Shown one piece after another: positions 23,953 through 36,060 of a stretch of DNA of 64,000 nucleotides (positions within the stretch are counted from its first letter, which is position 1; every line of letters starts with the position of its first letter). Below the pieces are notes generated by a model that was not told the DNA's origin, made no database searches, and saw nothing but the letters and a program-made list of their open reading frames with translations. Made by a program: the position numbers and the translations under genes. Source of the DNA: Gnetum montanum (lineage: Eukaryota > Streptophyta > Gnetopsida > Gnetales > Gnetaceae); NCBI GenBank assembly GCA_015680685.1, contig MNCI01016353.1, positions 384,056 to 448,055 of the forward strand. The letters are read 5' to 3'.

Positions 23953-24713
23953 TGTTGCATCTTTAGGGAGTTACCCCAAGACCTATGAGGCCTTTTCATT
24001 GGAAGTCTTCTTTTTCTTAGCCTTTTGGCTGAGCACAACTATATCATGGATCTTGAAAGGTTGTGGTGGTTTTTCTTTTTGGATGTGAGTTGAGTATGAT
24101 TCTAGTGTAGGTTATGATAGCACAAAAATAAAGGTTGAAAATTCATTGTGATTAGTAAACACACCTAGGTTGAGAGTCGCAATTAGTAGATCATGAGTTT
24201 GATGCTAAGATGTCATAAACAAGGAGGAGGTCATGTCGCTAAGGAAGGCCACAAGTCCACTATGACTTGTGGTGAGGAAGAATTTAGTGCTTTTGAATAG
24301 AGTGTGAGGGCATCATGACCAATAGTCAAGTTGTACTTTGTTTGAAACAAAATACAACTTGACTACGATTAGCACTAATAGCATGGTTAGGTCATAGTGA
24401 CATAGATCAAGGTCAAAATGAGAGTTTAGAGTACTAGGACTTGACTTGGAAGATGCATGTGAGCCTATGATACCTTGAGAAATCCTAAAGTAGTAGATAA
24501 CATTCTGAAAATACTAGAAACGGGAGTGAATGATGACCCACACAACATGGGTGGTTGATAAATTTTTTAGCAAGACTTGTTCTTTTTGATCGCTCCTTAA
24601 GCTTGGATGTGCTCAAATGTGTAACAAATTAGGAGAATAAGACAGGGATCAAAATGGAGTCTATCCTAAAACAATCACAATCAAGAAAAGTCATATCTCT
24701 TAGTCACACAACA
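23953..24713 (-). repeat. Putative 5' LTR of the copia element
   Basis: On the plus strand it runs from TGTTGCATC to CACACAACA, so the ends form a short inverted repeat (TGTTG/CAACA) next to the primer-binding site. No second LTR copy is present for comparison, so the outer boundary is a guess. Confidence 0.35.
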
Positions 24714-26272
24714 CGTTAAGGTTGACGGTTAACCTTACAAATCTTAGCATATTTCACATAAAATAAAGCTAGTTTCCAAGTAGCTCACATATTTTGTCCC
24801 TACTTAAATTGATTAACCTGTATAATTTTGTACGTGGAATTCATTTCAGATATACCAAGATCACGAATAGCATGCTAACCTTCCTTAGTATTTCACGGGC
24901 GCGTCTATATTTGGCGAAGATATTTAACCGAACTTAATGCAATGCATTCACAAATTAGATGGTTTGTTTAAAGCTAGAATTGTTTACAGATCGGAGTTGC
25001 AGGAAAACCCTCGAAGAAGATTTCAGAGTCACACATACATGCTTCGTATTTGACCCAGATTTATTCAAAGAAAGCGAAACTCAATTCCTCTCAATTAGCG
25101 AAACTCAATTCCTCTCAATTATTTATGTGGGTGGTTCAGACGAAGCCTGCATGGAATAGACAGTTCCAATGGTAATAAAATAGGGCGAACATTCTTCACA
25201 GGAGGAAGGAGTTGATTTTTATTAAAATACACACAGACAAGCAGAAGCAGTTGCTGTACATGTCTAAGCAGAAACAGAAGTACGCAAGCAATCTAATCTA
25301 ATACAAAAAAATCTTAGAAACTGGTATCAAGTACGTCGGCATGTGAACTGCCATGATGACTTGAAGAAAAATAGAAAAATGAATTGCCGGTGTTTCAGTC
25401 CGCATGAGTTTCAAGAGTAGTTGTAACCTCCATTGGAACAAGCAAAGAAGAAACGACAAAACATGAGCGTAAGTAGCCAGAATAAACGCACGGAGTAACG
25501 TTAGAAAACAAGAAAAAACAAAGAGCATGTACAATACAATACTGAAATGAAACGAATTTTACAGTAAGCTAAGCCTGGATTGGTATTTTGGGACTGTTAC
25601 TTGTTGGAAATTTGAAAGCTGTACAACCCACTTGACCTACTACTTGGCCGGATTCAGGCATTTACATTGCATCATAATGCTTTTGTTTTCTTGGGTTTTT
25701 CTTTTTTTGTGTTATCTCTGAACCATTCTGATTTGTGTCCACAATTCGAGGCTGAACTCCCAGACTCACATTATTAGGCCTTTTTCTGCGAAAACGAAAT
25801 TGTGGGGTGAAGTTGAGGCATTTTCTGTGCCACCGCTGCTGCTGCTGCTGAAATGGGTCCCAGGTAGCCATGAAATCGACCAAATATGTGGTCTCTGTTG
25901 AAACATTTGTCAAAGTAAACAGGAGAACAAAATCTGAAGTTCTTAATTGTTAAATTGAAATCCCAGATAGATCTCATGTCTGCTGCAAACTTTGCAAACA
26001 AAGTTTATACGTTTTGAATGGCGAAATTGAAATCTCAGATACAGATAAGAGATAGATATGATATCTGCAGACTTTGCTGCCTGACACGAGGGGCATGTGA
26101 AAATGCAGCAGCGCAGGCATGTGTGAATTTATTGTTCATACCATGCTGCACTGCATCATAACAAATCATCATCATCATCTTCATCGCATAAGCAGGGAAG
26201 CAAGCAAAATATACGGGCAGTTTGCCAGTATATGACCTGCCTGTAACATAGGGTTTATTTTCTTAAAAAAAA
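24714..26272. other. Intergenic region upstream of the MCTP gene
   Basis: No supportable gene. There is a short direct duplication of AGCGAAACTCAATTCCTCTC-type sequence (about 25073-25120), and two related copies of an AAATTGAAATCYCAGATA segment (about 25952-26000 and 26025-26085). It is less AT-rich than the transposon-filled flanks and probably contains the MCTP promoter. Confidence 0.4.
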
Positions 26273-26280
26273 TCTATAAA
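26273..26280 (+). promoter_or_regulatory. Candidate TATA box of the MCTP gene
   Basis: TCTATAAA (followed by ATTTGCC) lies about 460 bp upstream of the chosen ATG. It would start transcription near 26305-26315, giving a leader of about 430 bp with CT-rich stretches typical of plant leaders. Confidence 0.4.
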
Positions 26281-26739
26281 ATTTGCCTGTACCAGGGTTA
26301 AAATAATTGAAATTCTTGCGTGTACATTTTTTTTTCGAAATCTGAAACTCCAGAGTGCAGGTACAGGTTTCAGGTGAAGGACAGATTTTATTTTGTTTGC
26401 TTTCCTCTCCCTGCCCTACCTATCTCCATCTATCCATTCAAGAAATCACACTCACACACAGAAAGCACGGCAAAAATACAGCCAAGCAAAGACTGGATTT
26501 GGAGTGTTTGGTTGAGAGCACTTTCTGTGTATTTGGCTATTTCGTTTTCTGTTTCCTGTTTCAGCATACCCACAACAACAAAATCCCTGTTTTTCTTCTT
26601 CCTAACAGGCAAACCCATCAACAATCCAAATTCTAGCCATGAAGAACATAACATAATTTGTGAGAATCCAATCGAATCCAACCCAACTCAAACGAACCCA
26701 ACCCACAACCAGAATTTCAGCGGCAAAGAAGAAGCAGTC

Positions 26740-29700
26740 ATGAAAGTTTCAGCGGCAGCAGCAGAAGACTACTCATTGAAGGAAACGTCTCCACATTTGG
26801 GCGATGGCAGAATACGCAGCAGAGGAGGAGGATGGCTGAGCAGTGATCGTGGAGGAGGAGTAGGCAGCAGTTCAAGCGGCAATGCATTTGACCTTGTTGA
26901 ACAGATGCGGTATCTGTATGTTCGTGTGGTGAAAGCCAGAGATCTGCCTGCAAAAGACATCACTGGTTCCTGCGATCCTTATGTGGAGGTTAGGATGGGA
27001 AACTACAGGGGCAGCACCAAGCATTTCGAGAAGAAAACAAACCCTGAATGGAATCAGGTATTCGCCTTCTCAAAAGACAGAATTCAGTCGTCTGTTCTTG
27101 AGGTTCTGGTGAAGGATAAGGATTTGGTGAAGGATGATTTCATCGGCAGGGTTTGCTTTGATCTCAGCGAGGTTCCTTACAGGGTTCCTCCTGATAGTCC
27201 TCTGGCTCCTCAGTGGTACAGGCTCGACGACAGAAAAGGGGAAAGCAAAGTGAAAGGGGAGGTTATGTTGGCCGTCTGGATGGGAACTCAGGCTGATGAA
27301 GCTTTTCCTGATGCCTGGCATTCTGATGCAGCTTCTCTGCAACATTCTGAGGGTTTGGCCAGTATCCGCTCCAAGGTTTATCTTTCGCCCAAACTGTGGT
27401 ATGTTAGGGTTAATGTGATTGAGGCACAGGATCTGCAGCCGTCTGATAGGGCTAGATTTCCTGAAGTTTATGCGAAGGTGCAGCTGGGTAACCAGATGCT
27501 TAAGACCAAGATCGCTTCCAGAGGTCCTTCTCCTCTCTGGAATGAGGACCTGCTGTTTGTTGCTGCTGAGCCTTTTGAGGAGCACCTGGTTCTCAGTGTT
27601 GAGGACCGCCTTAGTCCCAACAAGGATGAGGTACGCTGCTTTTTTCTGGTTTGCTTTTCCGTTTTTTGTTAGGGTTTGGTTTTTTGCTGGTGCTGCTGCT
27701 TTCTGAAACTGAAACTGGAATTGTGTTAACTTGGTGGAGCCTCTGGATCTGTCCGTTGGACAAAAGGAGTAGAAATGTACATGTTAGGAGTAGAAATGTA
27801 CATGTTATGATTTTTTTTTGGCAAGGATCTATATTTTCTTTTAGTTGCCTTGGGAATGTCTTGCAACTGGGCTTTGGTTTTGTTTTATGAAACTGAAACT
27901 GAAATTTTAGTATGTTTGTAGACCCTCTGGATCTATTCCACAGTAGAAATATGAAATATTCATGCTATGAGAATACTGGTAACATTTAGAAAAAATTAAT
28001 CAAATTTATAAATGTAATAAAATTAATAAAATTTATAAATTTAATATATCATCTGTGTGTGCTCAAATGTAGGATATGGCAAGAAAATGTGATATTCATC
28101 TTCAATGCTACTCGAACTGTACAAGTTGCATATTCTTTCCTCAACAAGAATTTTGAACCATTCGTGTTTTGTAGGGGTTTGGCTGTGTTCACCTGAACTT
28201 GCCCAGTGTGTTCTTGCTTGAGACATTGTTCGGTAGGATCATTCAAATATAATGCTTGAAGTCTTCGACGCTGTCCTGTGCATCCACGCAAAATAAAACA
28301 AAATAAAATAAAATAAAATTTCAAATTACAATTTTGTGTCACAGAATGTATGTGGGGCATGACCTTCAAAGTTCAGAGAGTCGTGGTTACATAGTACAGT
28401 CAAAGATAATGTGCTGCATTATGCCAACAATATGCATTTTTGTTTAAGTTATGGTCACTGTGCATTACCATTACTCCATTACTTTCTTAGATAGCCCCAC
28501 TTCTAACAAGATGAAACTTTGCCATGTTGATTTGATGTTCTGTTACTTGAGACATTGATCTTAAGGCATTGCCCAAGATTTTGCACATGAATCCCGTTAG
28601 GACCATCCCATTCATGCAAAAGATGCAATTGCTTGTGTAAATAAATTAGGGGGTTTGTTTTATATACTGACATTGGTGATTGCATTTCATCTGGGTTCTG
28701 TGTGGTTGATCTAGTTGTTGAATTCCTAGCCTGAGACGATGCAACACCCTCAGGGAGAATATTTATAATTTTTCAATCCTATGTTGTGCATCAGAAAGAC
28801 TAAACTTTGTTTTCTAGATAGACCCCTGTTATTGTAGTTGGCATTAGACTATGAGCTATGCTCTTCAATTTTCACCTGTTATGTGAATGGTTGAACATCT
28901 CTTGCTTGGTTTGACATACTCAACTACAGTAGAAGACTTAATAATGATAAAACACTTCAGTTTCAGCTTAAGTTTCAGTCCTGTTTCTATGAGAAGTAAT
29001 CACTGTAACTGTAAATTTCTGAACAACAAGGCTCAGTTATGAACGATATTGTGTGACTGCACGGTATTCTTATCCATTTGGGGTTGGAAACAATGGCACA
29101 GAAAGTGTGGCCTGGCCTGGTCTGCTGCTAATGTTTATTTCATTTCCTGTTTCTGCAGAGCCTTGGAAAATGTGTCATCCACCTGAACATGATTCCTCGC
29201 CGGCTTGATCACAAGGCCGTGATATCCAAATGGTTTGATCTCGTGAAGCCATCGCTTGTAGAAACAGAACCAAAGAAAAAGGAGATAAAATTTGCAAGCA
29301 GGATTCATCTTCGTCTGTGTCTTGATGGTGGGTACCATGTTCTGGACGAGTCCACTCACTACAGCAGTGATTTAAGGCCAACAGCAAAGCAGCTCTGGAA
29401 ATCTTCAATTGGGGTTCTGGAAGTGGGTATTCTGAGTGCCAGGGGGCTGTTACCGCTGAAAGCCAAGGAAGGCAGAGGAACAACTGATGCTTACTGTGTG
29501 GCCAAGTACGGCCAGAAATGGGTCAGAACAAGGACCATCATCGATAGCTTTAATCCAAAGTGGAACGAGCAGTACACTTGGGAAGTTTATGATCCATGCA
29601 CTGTAATCACAATTGGGGTTTTTGATAATTGTCATTTGCAGGCCATCAGCAACGAAAAAGCAATGGCTGTGAAGGATACCAAGATTGGCAAAGTCAGGAT

Positions 29701-30655
29701 CCGTCTCTCAACTCTGGAGACTGATAAAGTCTACACTCATTCCTATCCTCTTCTGGTGCTGCATCCCACTGGTGTGAAGAAGATGGGAGAAGTTGAACTT
29801 GCAGTGAGGTTTAGCTGTTCTTCTCTGATGAACATGATGCACATTTACACTACTCCACTGTTGCCCAAAATGCATTATCTGCATCCCCTCAGTGTGGGTC
29901 AGCTGGAAACATTGAGGTACCAGGCAATGACTATTGTGGCCATGAGACTGAGCAGGGCTGAACCTCCATTGAGGAAGGAAGTTGTGGAGTACATGATAGA
30001 TGTGGATTCACACATGTGGAGCATGAGACGTAGCAAGGCAAATTTCTTCAGGATCATGTCTGTACTTTCTGGGCTTATTGCTGTTGGCCGCTGGTTTGAT
30101 GAAATCTGCAACTGGAAAAACCCTGTAACCACTGTTCTTGTGCATATCCTCTTCCTGATTCTGGTATGGTACCCAGAACTGATTCTTCCCACAGTTTTCC
30201 TTTACATGTTCTTGATTGGAATCTGGCATTACCGCTGGCGGCCTCGGCAGCCCCCACACATGGATGCACGTCTTTCTCATGCTGAAGTAGTCCATCCTGA
30301 TGAACTTGATGAAGAATTTGATACATTCCCCACTTCCAAGGGCTCAGATATTGTGAGAATGCGGTATGATAGATTGAGAAGTGTTGCAGGTCGGATTCAG
30401 ACTGTGGTGGGAGATATGGCTACTCAGGGTGAACGATTCCAGTCTCTGCTCAGCTGGAGAGATCCCCGTGCTACTTCCATATTTATCATATTTTGCTTGA
30501 TTTCTGCCATAATTTTGTATGTTACTCCTTTCAGAGTAATCATAGTGATTGCAGGATTCTATGTTCTCCGTCATCCTCGGTTTAGGCACAAGCTTCCTTC
30601 AGTGCCACTGAATTTCTTCAGGAGATTGCCTGCACGAACAGACAGCATGTTGTGA
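26740..30655 (+). CDS. Multiple C2 domain and transmembrane region protein (MCTP; FTIP/QUIRKY family)
   Basis: Exon 1 is 26740-27630 and exon 2 is 29159-30655, joined by a GT...AG phase-0 intron of 1528 bp. The product is 795 residues, a normal length for three-C2 plant MCTPs. C2 domains lie at about residues 56-180, 218-330 and 382-510. The first keeps acidic loop residues (SCDPYVEV; VKDKDLVKDDF). The C-terminal phosphoribosyltransferase C-terminal-type region has two hydrophobic hairpins (about 622-655 and 737-767) and ends in NFFRRLPARTDSML, typical of the family. Known members anchor in the ER by the C-terminus, bind membranes through C2 domains, tether ER to plasma membrane at plasmodesmata, and some carry FT-like proteins. 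The start was chosen because homology begins about 55 codons later, though the frame is open upstream to 26320. The intron cuts the second C2 domain after residue 297 (NKDE|SLGK). It is the only intact gene here; a partial copy lies at 44254-45748. Confidence 0.95.
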
Positions 30656-32189
30656 GCAGCAACAGCAAATTGTCCAGTTGATTGATTCATTATTGCTGTC
30701 AACACATCATCTGACTGATTTGTTACAAATTGCTTCTTTCTTGATTGCTTGCTTGCTGGCAAAAAACATAGAGTGCAAAGAAGATTTTTTTTTTTTAAAG
30801 TGTTGGATAGGTGAAATTTCCCATCATCAGCTTTTTTCTGCAGCAACTCGAGAAAAATTCTTCCTCCTGATCAATTACTGGCTTCACTAAAAGAGGTTTA
30901 GTTTTCAGTATTTTTATTCAGAACATTTCTATTAGAGATTACAGTAGTTAGGCAAACTTTGTTGTATCCGAATCTAATGTATATGCTTACGGACTGCTTC
31001 GTACTAAGTCAAGCTATAAAGTATGTGAATTGCATTTTTATTCCGTTAAACGTGTTCTAAGTTCCATGTAACTTGTACTACATCAAGCTATAAAATAGGT
31101 GAATTACATTTTTATCTCGTTAATGTGTTTTAAGTTCCAGGTACGAGTAATTTTTTAGCAGTTCCTTGCAAAAACTGAAATTGTTGCTAAAATTATTCAA
31201 CTACCATCACCTTCTTCTGCATTCTGCATTCTGTTGCTTGTGTAACTTGGCCATTCAGTGAAGCAAGAAGCTATTGGCAGAGGTTGAATTTAACTGTAAT
31301 CTCTAAAAATATGCCTTTGCCATTTATCTTTCAGCGGTTTGGCCTGGTCTGTCAACCATCAGGCTTGTCTTAGTGGATTACCTTTACTCAGAAGCCAGGT
31401 ACTAGGCTATTTGGCAGGATGAATTTAATTGCAATCTTTAAAAATGCTGTTGCCTTTGAGTAATTTAGTGGATGGCAAAACAAAATGGGTTCAGCTTGTT
31501 ATTCAATGCATCTTTTTGAAAAAAGGTCAACTAAAATATTGGAAACATGTAACCTTAGCTCTTTGGTTGTTGGAGACAAAATGTTGGCAGTCAATTTCGA
31601 TTGAATTTGAAAGAGCTCTTTTTTTCCCTTAGAAGCAGGAGCAGGTGAAATGCCTCTTCTTCTCGTAATAATAATAATAATTATTAAAATTAGAATTGGA
31701 ATTCACAAATAATTGGAATTTTTTTCCTTTAGTAATTGGTAAATGCACTTCGTAATTAAAGTAAAACCCTCGGTGCATCGTTAGCTTTAAATTTTTTTAG
31801 AGTCTTACATTTGGTGGAAACTGGAAATATTTAATATGTTAAAAAAATCACAAAGATTTGTTAGATGGTTACAAAACTTCAATATATTCTTTAAGAATAG
31901 GGTCAACAAAGAGTGGAGGGAGATTCTGGGAAACTTTGTCCAATAAAATAATAATAAGATTTTGTTTTCACTCAAAGAATATGAAAATCTTCTTTCCTCC
32001 TTTTAAGTCAGAAAAGAGGATAAAAATCTTATGTTTTCTTTAGAGGGTTGCAGTGTTTTGCAGAAATAGAGAACTATGAACTATTGCATACTAAAATTTT
32101 ATTAACACAAGTTTATTAACATAAGATTTTCAGAGTACCGTAGTGAACAGGGGGTGGAATAGGAATCTGTTCTATGTGAGCGAACAACT
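30656..32189. other. 3' flank of the MCTP gene
   Basis: 3' untranslated and downstream DNA, AT-rich with a (TAA)n-like stretch near 31666-31685. It contains a local duplication (31007-31060 against 31075-31140, both with CAAGCTATAAARTAKGTGAA). All of it up to 32025 recurs after the partial MCTP copy. No gene was seen. Confidence 0.6.
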
Positions 32190-33175
32190 TCAATGTGTTA
32201 CTAGCATTTATGAACATGTTACTTTTGCATGTGTAAGTTGAATCTTCTGCCAATGTGTTACTAGCATTTATGAACATGTTACTTTTGCATGTGTAAGTTG
32301 AATCTTCTGCCAAATTTATTGGAATTTCGATGGTAGCTTCTGACTCTTGTGACTGCAGCACAAGATACGACAACACAATGTTACTTTTGCATGTGTAAGT
32401 TGAATCTTCTGCCAAATTTATTGGAATTTCGATGGTAGCTTCTGACTCTTGTGACTGCAGCACAAGATACGACAACACAATCACAATCGAGGTTAAAGAC
32501 AACACAATCACAATCGAGGTTAAAGACATCTAGTAGTAAGCTAGAAAACATTGGAAAAAACACTGTAGCACAAGACAAGACAACACTATTTTATTCCATA
32601 GAGGGAAAAGACATCTAGTAGGGGAGTCATTGGCATCCTAAGCTAGAAAACATTGGGAAAAAACACACAAAAGACATGTAGTAGGGGAGTCATTGGCATC
32701 CTAAGTTGGAAATTGTTGGGAAAAAACACGCAAAAGACATTTAGAAGGGGAGGCATTGGCATCCTAAGCTATAGAAAACATTGAAAAAAAACACGCAAAA
32801 GGCATCTAGTAGGGGAGTGGATGGCATCCTAAGCTAGAAAACATTGGAAAAAAACACGCAACAAGCAAATAGCTATGCTAATTACATTTCTAACTAGGAG
32901 GCACGAAGATCCACAAAATGCATGGTTTCTCTTCCAAAAACAATTTCTCCATTCTTATTCTTTTTGAGCCTTTGCAAGAATTGTAATACTTTATTTATAC
33001 TATCTTTATCAGAATCAAGAATGTTGGGTGTATTCTATTGTTGCAAACTCTTGAATAAAACAATTTCTCCATTTTTATCCTTTTTGGGCCTTGCAAGAAT
33101 TGTAATACTTTATTTATACTATCTTTATTAGAATCAAGAATGTTGGGTGTATTCTATTGTTGCAAACTGTTGAAT
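32190..33175. repeat. Cluster of unrelated minisatellites
   Basis: Three adjacent tandem arrays. At 32190-32530, 60-65-bp units (TGTTACTAGCATTTATGAAC; GGAATTTCGATGGTAGCTTC) and 27-bp units (CACAATCGAGGTTAAAGACA) are duplicated. At 32595-32860, about five units of 60-70 bp contain GGCATCCTAAGCTAGAAAAC and GACATCTAGTAGGGGAG. At 32938-33170, a unit of about 119 bp with CAAGAATTGTAATACTTTAT is present twice. None looks coding. Confidence 0.85.
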
Positions 33176-33303
33176 TTATGGTCGAGATCAACCAAGCTTA
33201 AATCGAATAACCTGCCAAAATCAAAAGGAATTGAAAATATGAGCACCCTTTTGAAAGGGAAAATTTTATATATACATATATATATCATTATTCCAAACCT
33301 GAA

Positions 33304-33585
33304 ATGGATTTCAATTTAACATGTTATCACCACTCACCCCACTTCACCACTAGAGGGCTCTTGTTAGCGTTACTGCTGTTCTACCTCTGTTTGCTGTCAT
33401 TGCAGCCTTTTGCTTCCGCCACTGCTGCACTGTGCATGTTTCATAGTCTGCTTCTGCTGCACTGTCAGTCTTGCCATGTTGCAAAACCCAGTACATTACC
33501 TTTCATTGCTATCGAAGTGCCAGGTTTCTGTATCCATTTGCTTTTATGCTTTCTTGCGCAAAAATGTTGCCTACAAGGGCGATAA
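33304..33585 (+). CDS. Hypothetical small secreted-type ORF (93 codons)
   Basis: ATG at 33304 follows a TATATATACATATATATA run (33265-33285) by about 20 bp, which is too close for a normal TATA-to-ATG distance. The N-terminus (residues 17-45) is strongly hydrophobic and could be a signal peptide or anchor. Later residues are cysteine-rich. No family is recognised. The C-rich composition continues in another frame to 33613, so it may be a frameshifted relic or a chance frame. Confidence 0.2.
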   Translation: MDFNLTCYHHSPHFTTRGLLLALLLFYLCLLSLQPFASATAALCMFHSLLLLHCQSCHVAKPSTLPFIAIEVPGFCIHLLLCFLAQKCCLQGR

Positions 33586-34568
33586 ATGCCCATACTCTTA
33601 TCAATTTTGCTAGCACCTGCAACCCAAATGCATGACGCGTCGCGTTGTTGGTGACCATTGCAGTGTTCGTCGAGAATTACTACGATGGCAAAGAGAGGGA
33701 AGCTCTGCTATAATGGCAAAGAGAGGAAAGCTCTACTTGATATGTCAAGATGATGAGAGCACCACAAAGGGAAGTTTATGGTATAAGCTTCCTAGTGCCT
33801 CTAGACCTATGGTGTTTGGGCGCACTGACCAAACACTGTAAATATCTCTCATATACGTTGATGATGGCAATTTTGTGGGTGGCACTCCCACTCGTGATAG
33901 AGAATCATATATGAAGCCAGAATGTTTTTTAAAGATCAATGATAACCATTGTAACCTGCATTTCTTGTTTTAATGTTGCGTTATATTATTATTGTAATGC
34001 TTGTTTTTTCTTGCATCAATATAATTTTGTTTGTAAGTTGCAAAGTGCTTATTTTCAATGTTACTTTGTATTTTTTAATATAATCTTTATTAAAGCTTAT
34101 AATTTTGTTTAAGTTTTTGGTTTTTATGCATTCTTTTAGCCACACGAACATCTTTGTCATTATTATTTTAACCTTTTGGCCAAGTGGAAATTTATTTTTT
34201 CCATCATGGTTGTAATTCATTATTATAGGAGGTATAACCATTTGATGTAATTTATTCATCTAGGATATATTATTATATGACCCCTTGGCCAAGTGGGAGA
34301 GCCTTGATGTAATTGATTATCTTAGTTATATAAAATGATGTTCATGTTCCTTGGTCTTGTGAGGTTATTCGTGCAGAGAAGTTTTTCAATTTTTTATTAT
34401 TGCACTTGATTATGACAAGTTGGCATTATTTGTGTAATGTGTTTTTGAGCTCGATGATATTTCGTTTACATTTATAATGCCACATTGTTTAGGATCTTAG
34501 CTGCAATATTTATGTACATGCATACACATTGATATTTATATTCTTTTCGTAGTGTTTTCTAGGCAATC
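33586..34568. other. Unassigned region before the copia remnant
   Basis: No convincing gene. A direct repeat, CCTTTTGGCCAAGTGG (34172-34187) and CCCCTTGGCCAAGTGG (34281-34296), each followed by GATGTAATTKATT some way downstream, indicates a local duplication. It might be the decayed LTR of the following copia element, but LTR ends were not identified. Confidence 0.35.
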
Positions 34569-36060
34569 ATGGCCTCCAAACAAATTGTTGTTAACCTTAA
34601 CAAAAGGGAAAAGCTGAATGATGACAATTATAATATTTGACATTGAAAGATCCAGTATATCTTAGATGAACAAGAGATGGTAGAGATCCTCTTTCATCTC
34701 ATGGAGGAACTTGCAAAGGGTATAGACCCTCAACATGATAAAGAGGTCGAGGTATATCAAAGTTGGCTTTAAAAGGATCATGTTCCTCACATCACATTGC
34801 TAAGTAACAAGCAAAATAACATCCTTGATGAATTTGAGCAATATCCAATTGCACATGTCATGTGGAAAGCCCTCAAAGCAAGGTTTGGTACTACCTCTAC
34901 CATGAGACTAATGAGCCGAACCCTCAAGTTTGATAGTTATTAGAAGTATCCTAATCAAATTATGAAACAACACCTTAGGACAACGTCAAATATGATTTGA
35001 GAGTTGAAGGCTACTAGATGTAATCTAAGGGATGAACAATAGGTGCAAGTAGTTATCCATTCACTCTTGAACTCTTGGGAACATATGCAAGTTAACATGA
35101 TATACAATGAGAATGTGAAAATATTTGAGAATATTGCATGTCATTTGGAACTGGAGGAGGAGTGCTTGACAACCATTAAAGCCTCTAATGTGTATGTTGC
35201 TGATTCCAACATCCACAAATCTAATAGAAATTGGAGGAAAAGGGGTTGTGGTGGGTCCTTTCAATAGGAACCTCCACCAAAGAAGACTAAGGAGGATAAA
35301 AGAAAAAAAGAAAAAAGGAGAGGTAAGAAAGACAAGTCTAAGATGACTTATTACAATTGCAACAAGCAAGAATGCTTCGTTTGTAAATGCATTAAGCCCA
35401 AGAAGGTATGTCATAACTCTGTTTTTTGCAATGATTAGTTTGTATCACTTGGTGTTCTTGTTGTTGAAGCTCTCCTTGTGTGGATTGTAGACTCAAGAGT
35501 AATAGACCATGTAGGAAGAGATTGGGTTAGCTTTGCAAATACTGTTGAATTTCAGCGAGGAAGAAGATATAAATCGGGAATACCTCCAGTATAAATGAAA
35601 CTCAATGGATCACCTTCTGATGTATGAAACTTACCCATTATCGGGAATACCATATAATGGAAGAGACTTATCCATTAATAGATCACCTTCACAAAAGGAA
35701 ACCTCCCAAGAACCCCAACTACGTGGAAGCAATTGCATAATAATTCCTTGTTATCATTTTGCAATTGAAGAGGAAGCACTTATGACAGATGTGCATGATG
35801 ATGAATCATGTACATATGATGAGGCTCTTTCATCACCTACTAGTAAGGAATGGACGAAAGCTATGATTAAAGAAATGGAATCTATGAGGACCAACCATGT
35901 TTGGAACTTGGTTGACCTTTTGCCTAGGTGCAAGGTCATTGGAAACAAATGGATCTTAAATGTTAAGTGCAAGATTGATGGTTCCATTGAAAAATATAAG
36001 GCATGCCTTTTAGCAAAGGGGTATACCCAATAACAATGTATAGATTATGAAGAAACCTTC
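34569..36060 (+). pseudogene. Ty1/copia-type gag-pol remnant with internal deletion
   Basis: ATG at 34569 opens a gag-like frame with several stops. It contains a WKALKARFGTTSTMRLM-type segment typical of the copia gag (UBN2) domain, then a basic K/R tail, then a degenerate zinc knuckle (YYNCNKQECF, about 35350). The protease motif WIVDSRVIDH (about 35480-35510) has lost the DSG glycine. At about 35600 the sequence jumps to the reverse transcriptase start (ALSSPTSKEWTKAMIKEMES; KWILNVKCKIDGSIEKYKA), so most of protease, all of integrase and part of the linker are deleted. The frame breaks at 36031 and LINE sequence follows. Confidence 0.8.

Noticed and set aside
27070-27585. Minus-strand ORF of 171 codons inside MCTP exon 1
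   Set aside because: Antisense shadow of a GC-richer coding exon. The MCTP protein on the plus strand explains the open frame.
29899-30589. Several minus-strand ORFs over MCTP exon 2
   Set aside because: Antisense shadows of the real coding exon, repeated in the pseudogene copy at 45.0-45.4 kb.
33632-33841. ORF of 69 codons at 33.6 kb
   Set aside because: No recognisable domain, with internal short duplications (GGCAAAGAGAGGRAAGCTCT twice) and no supporting neighbour.
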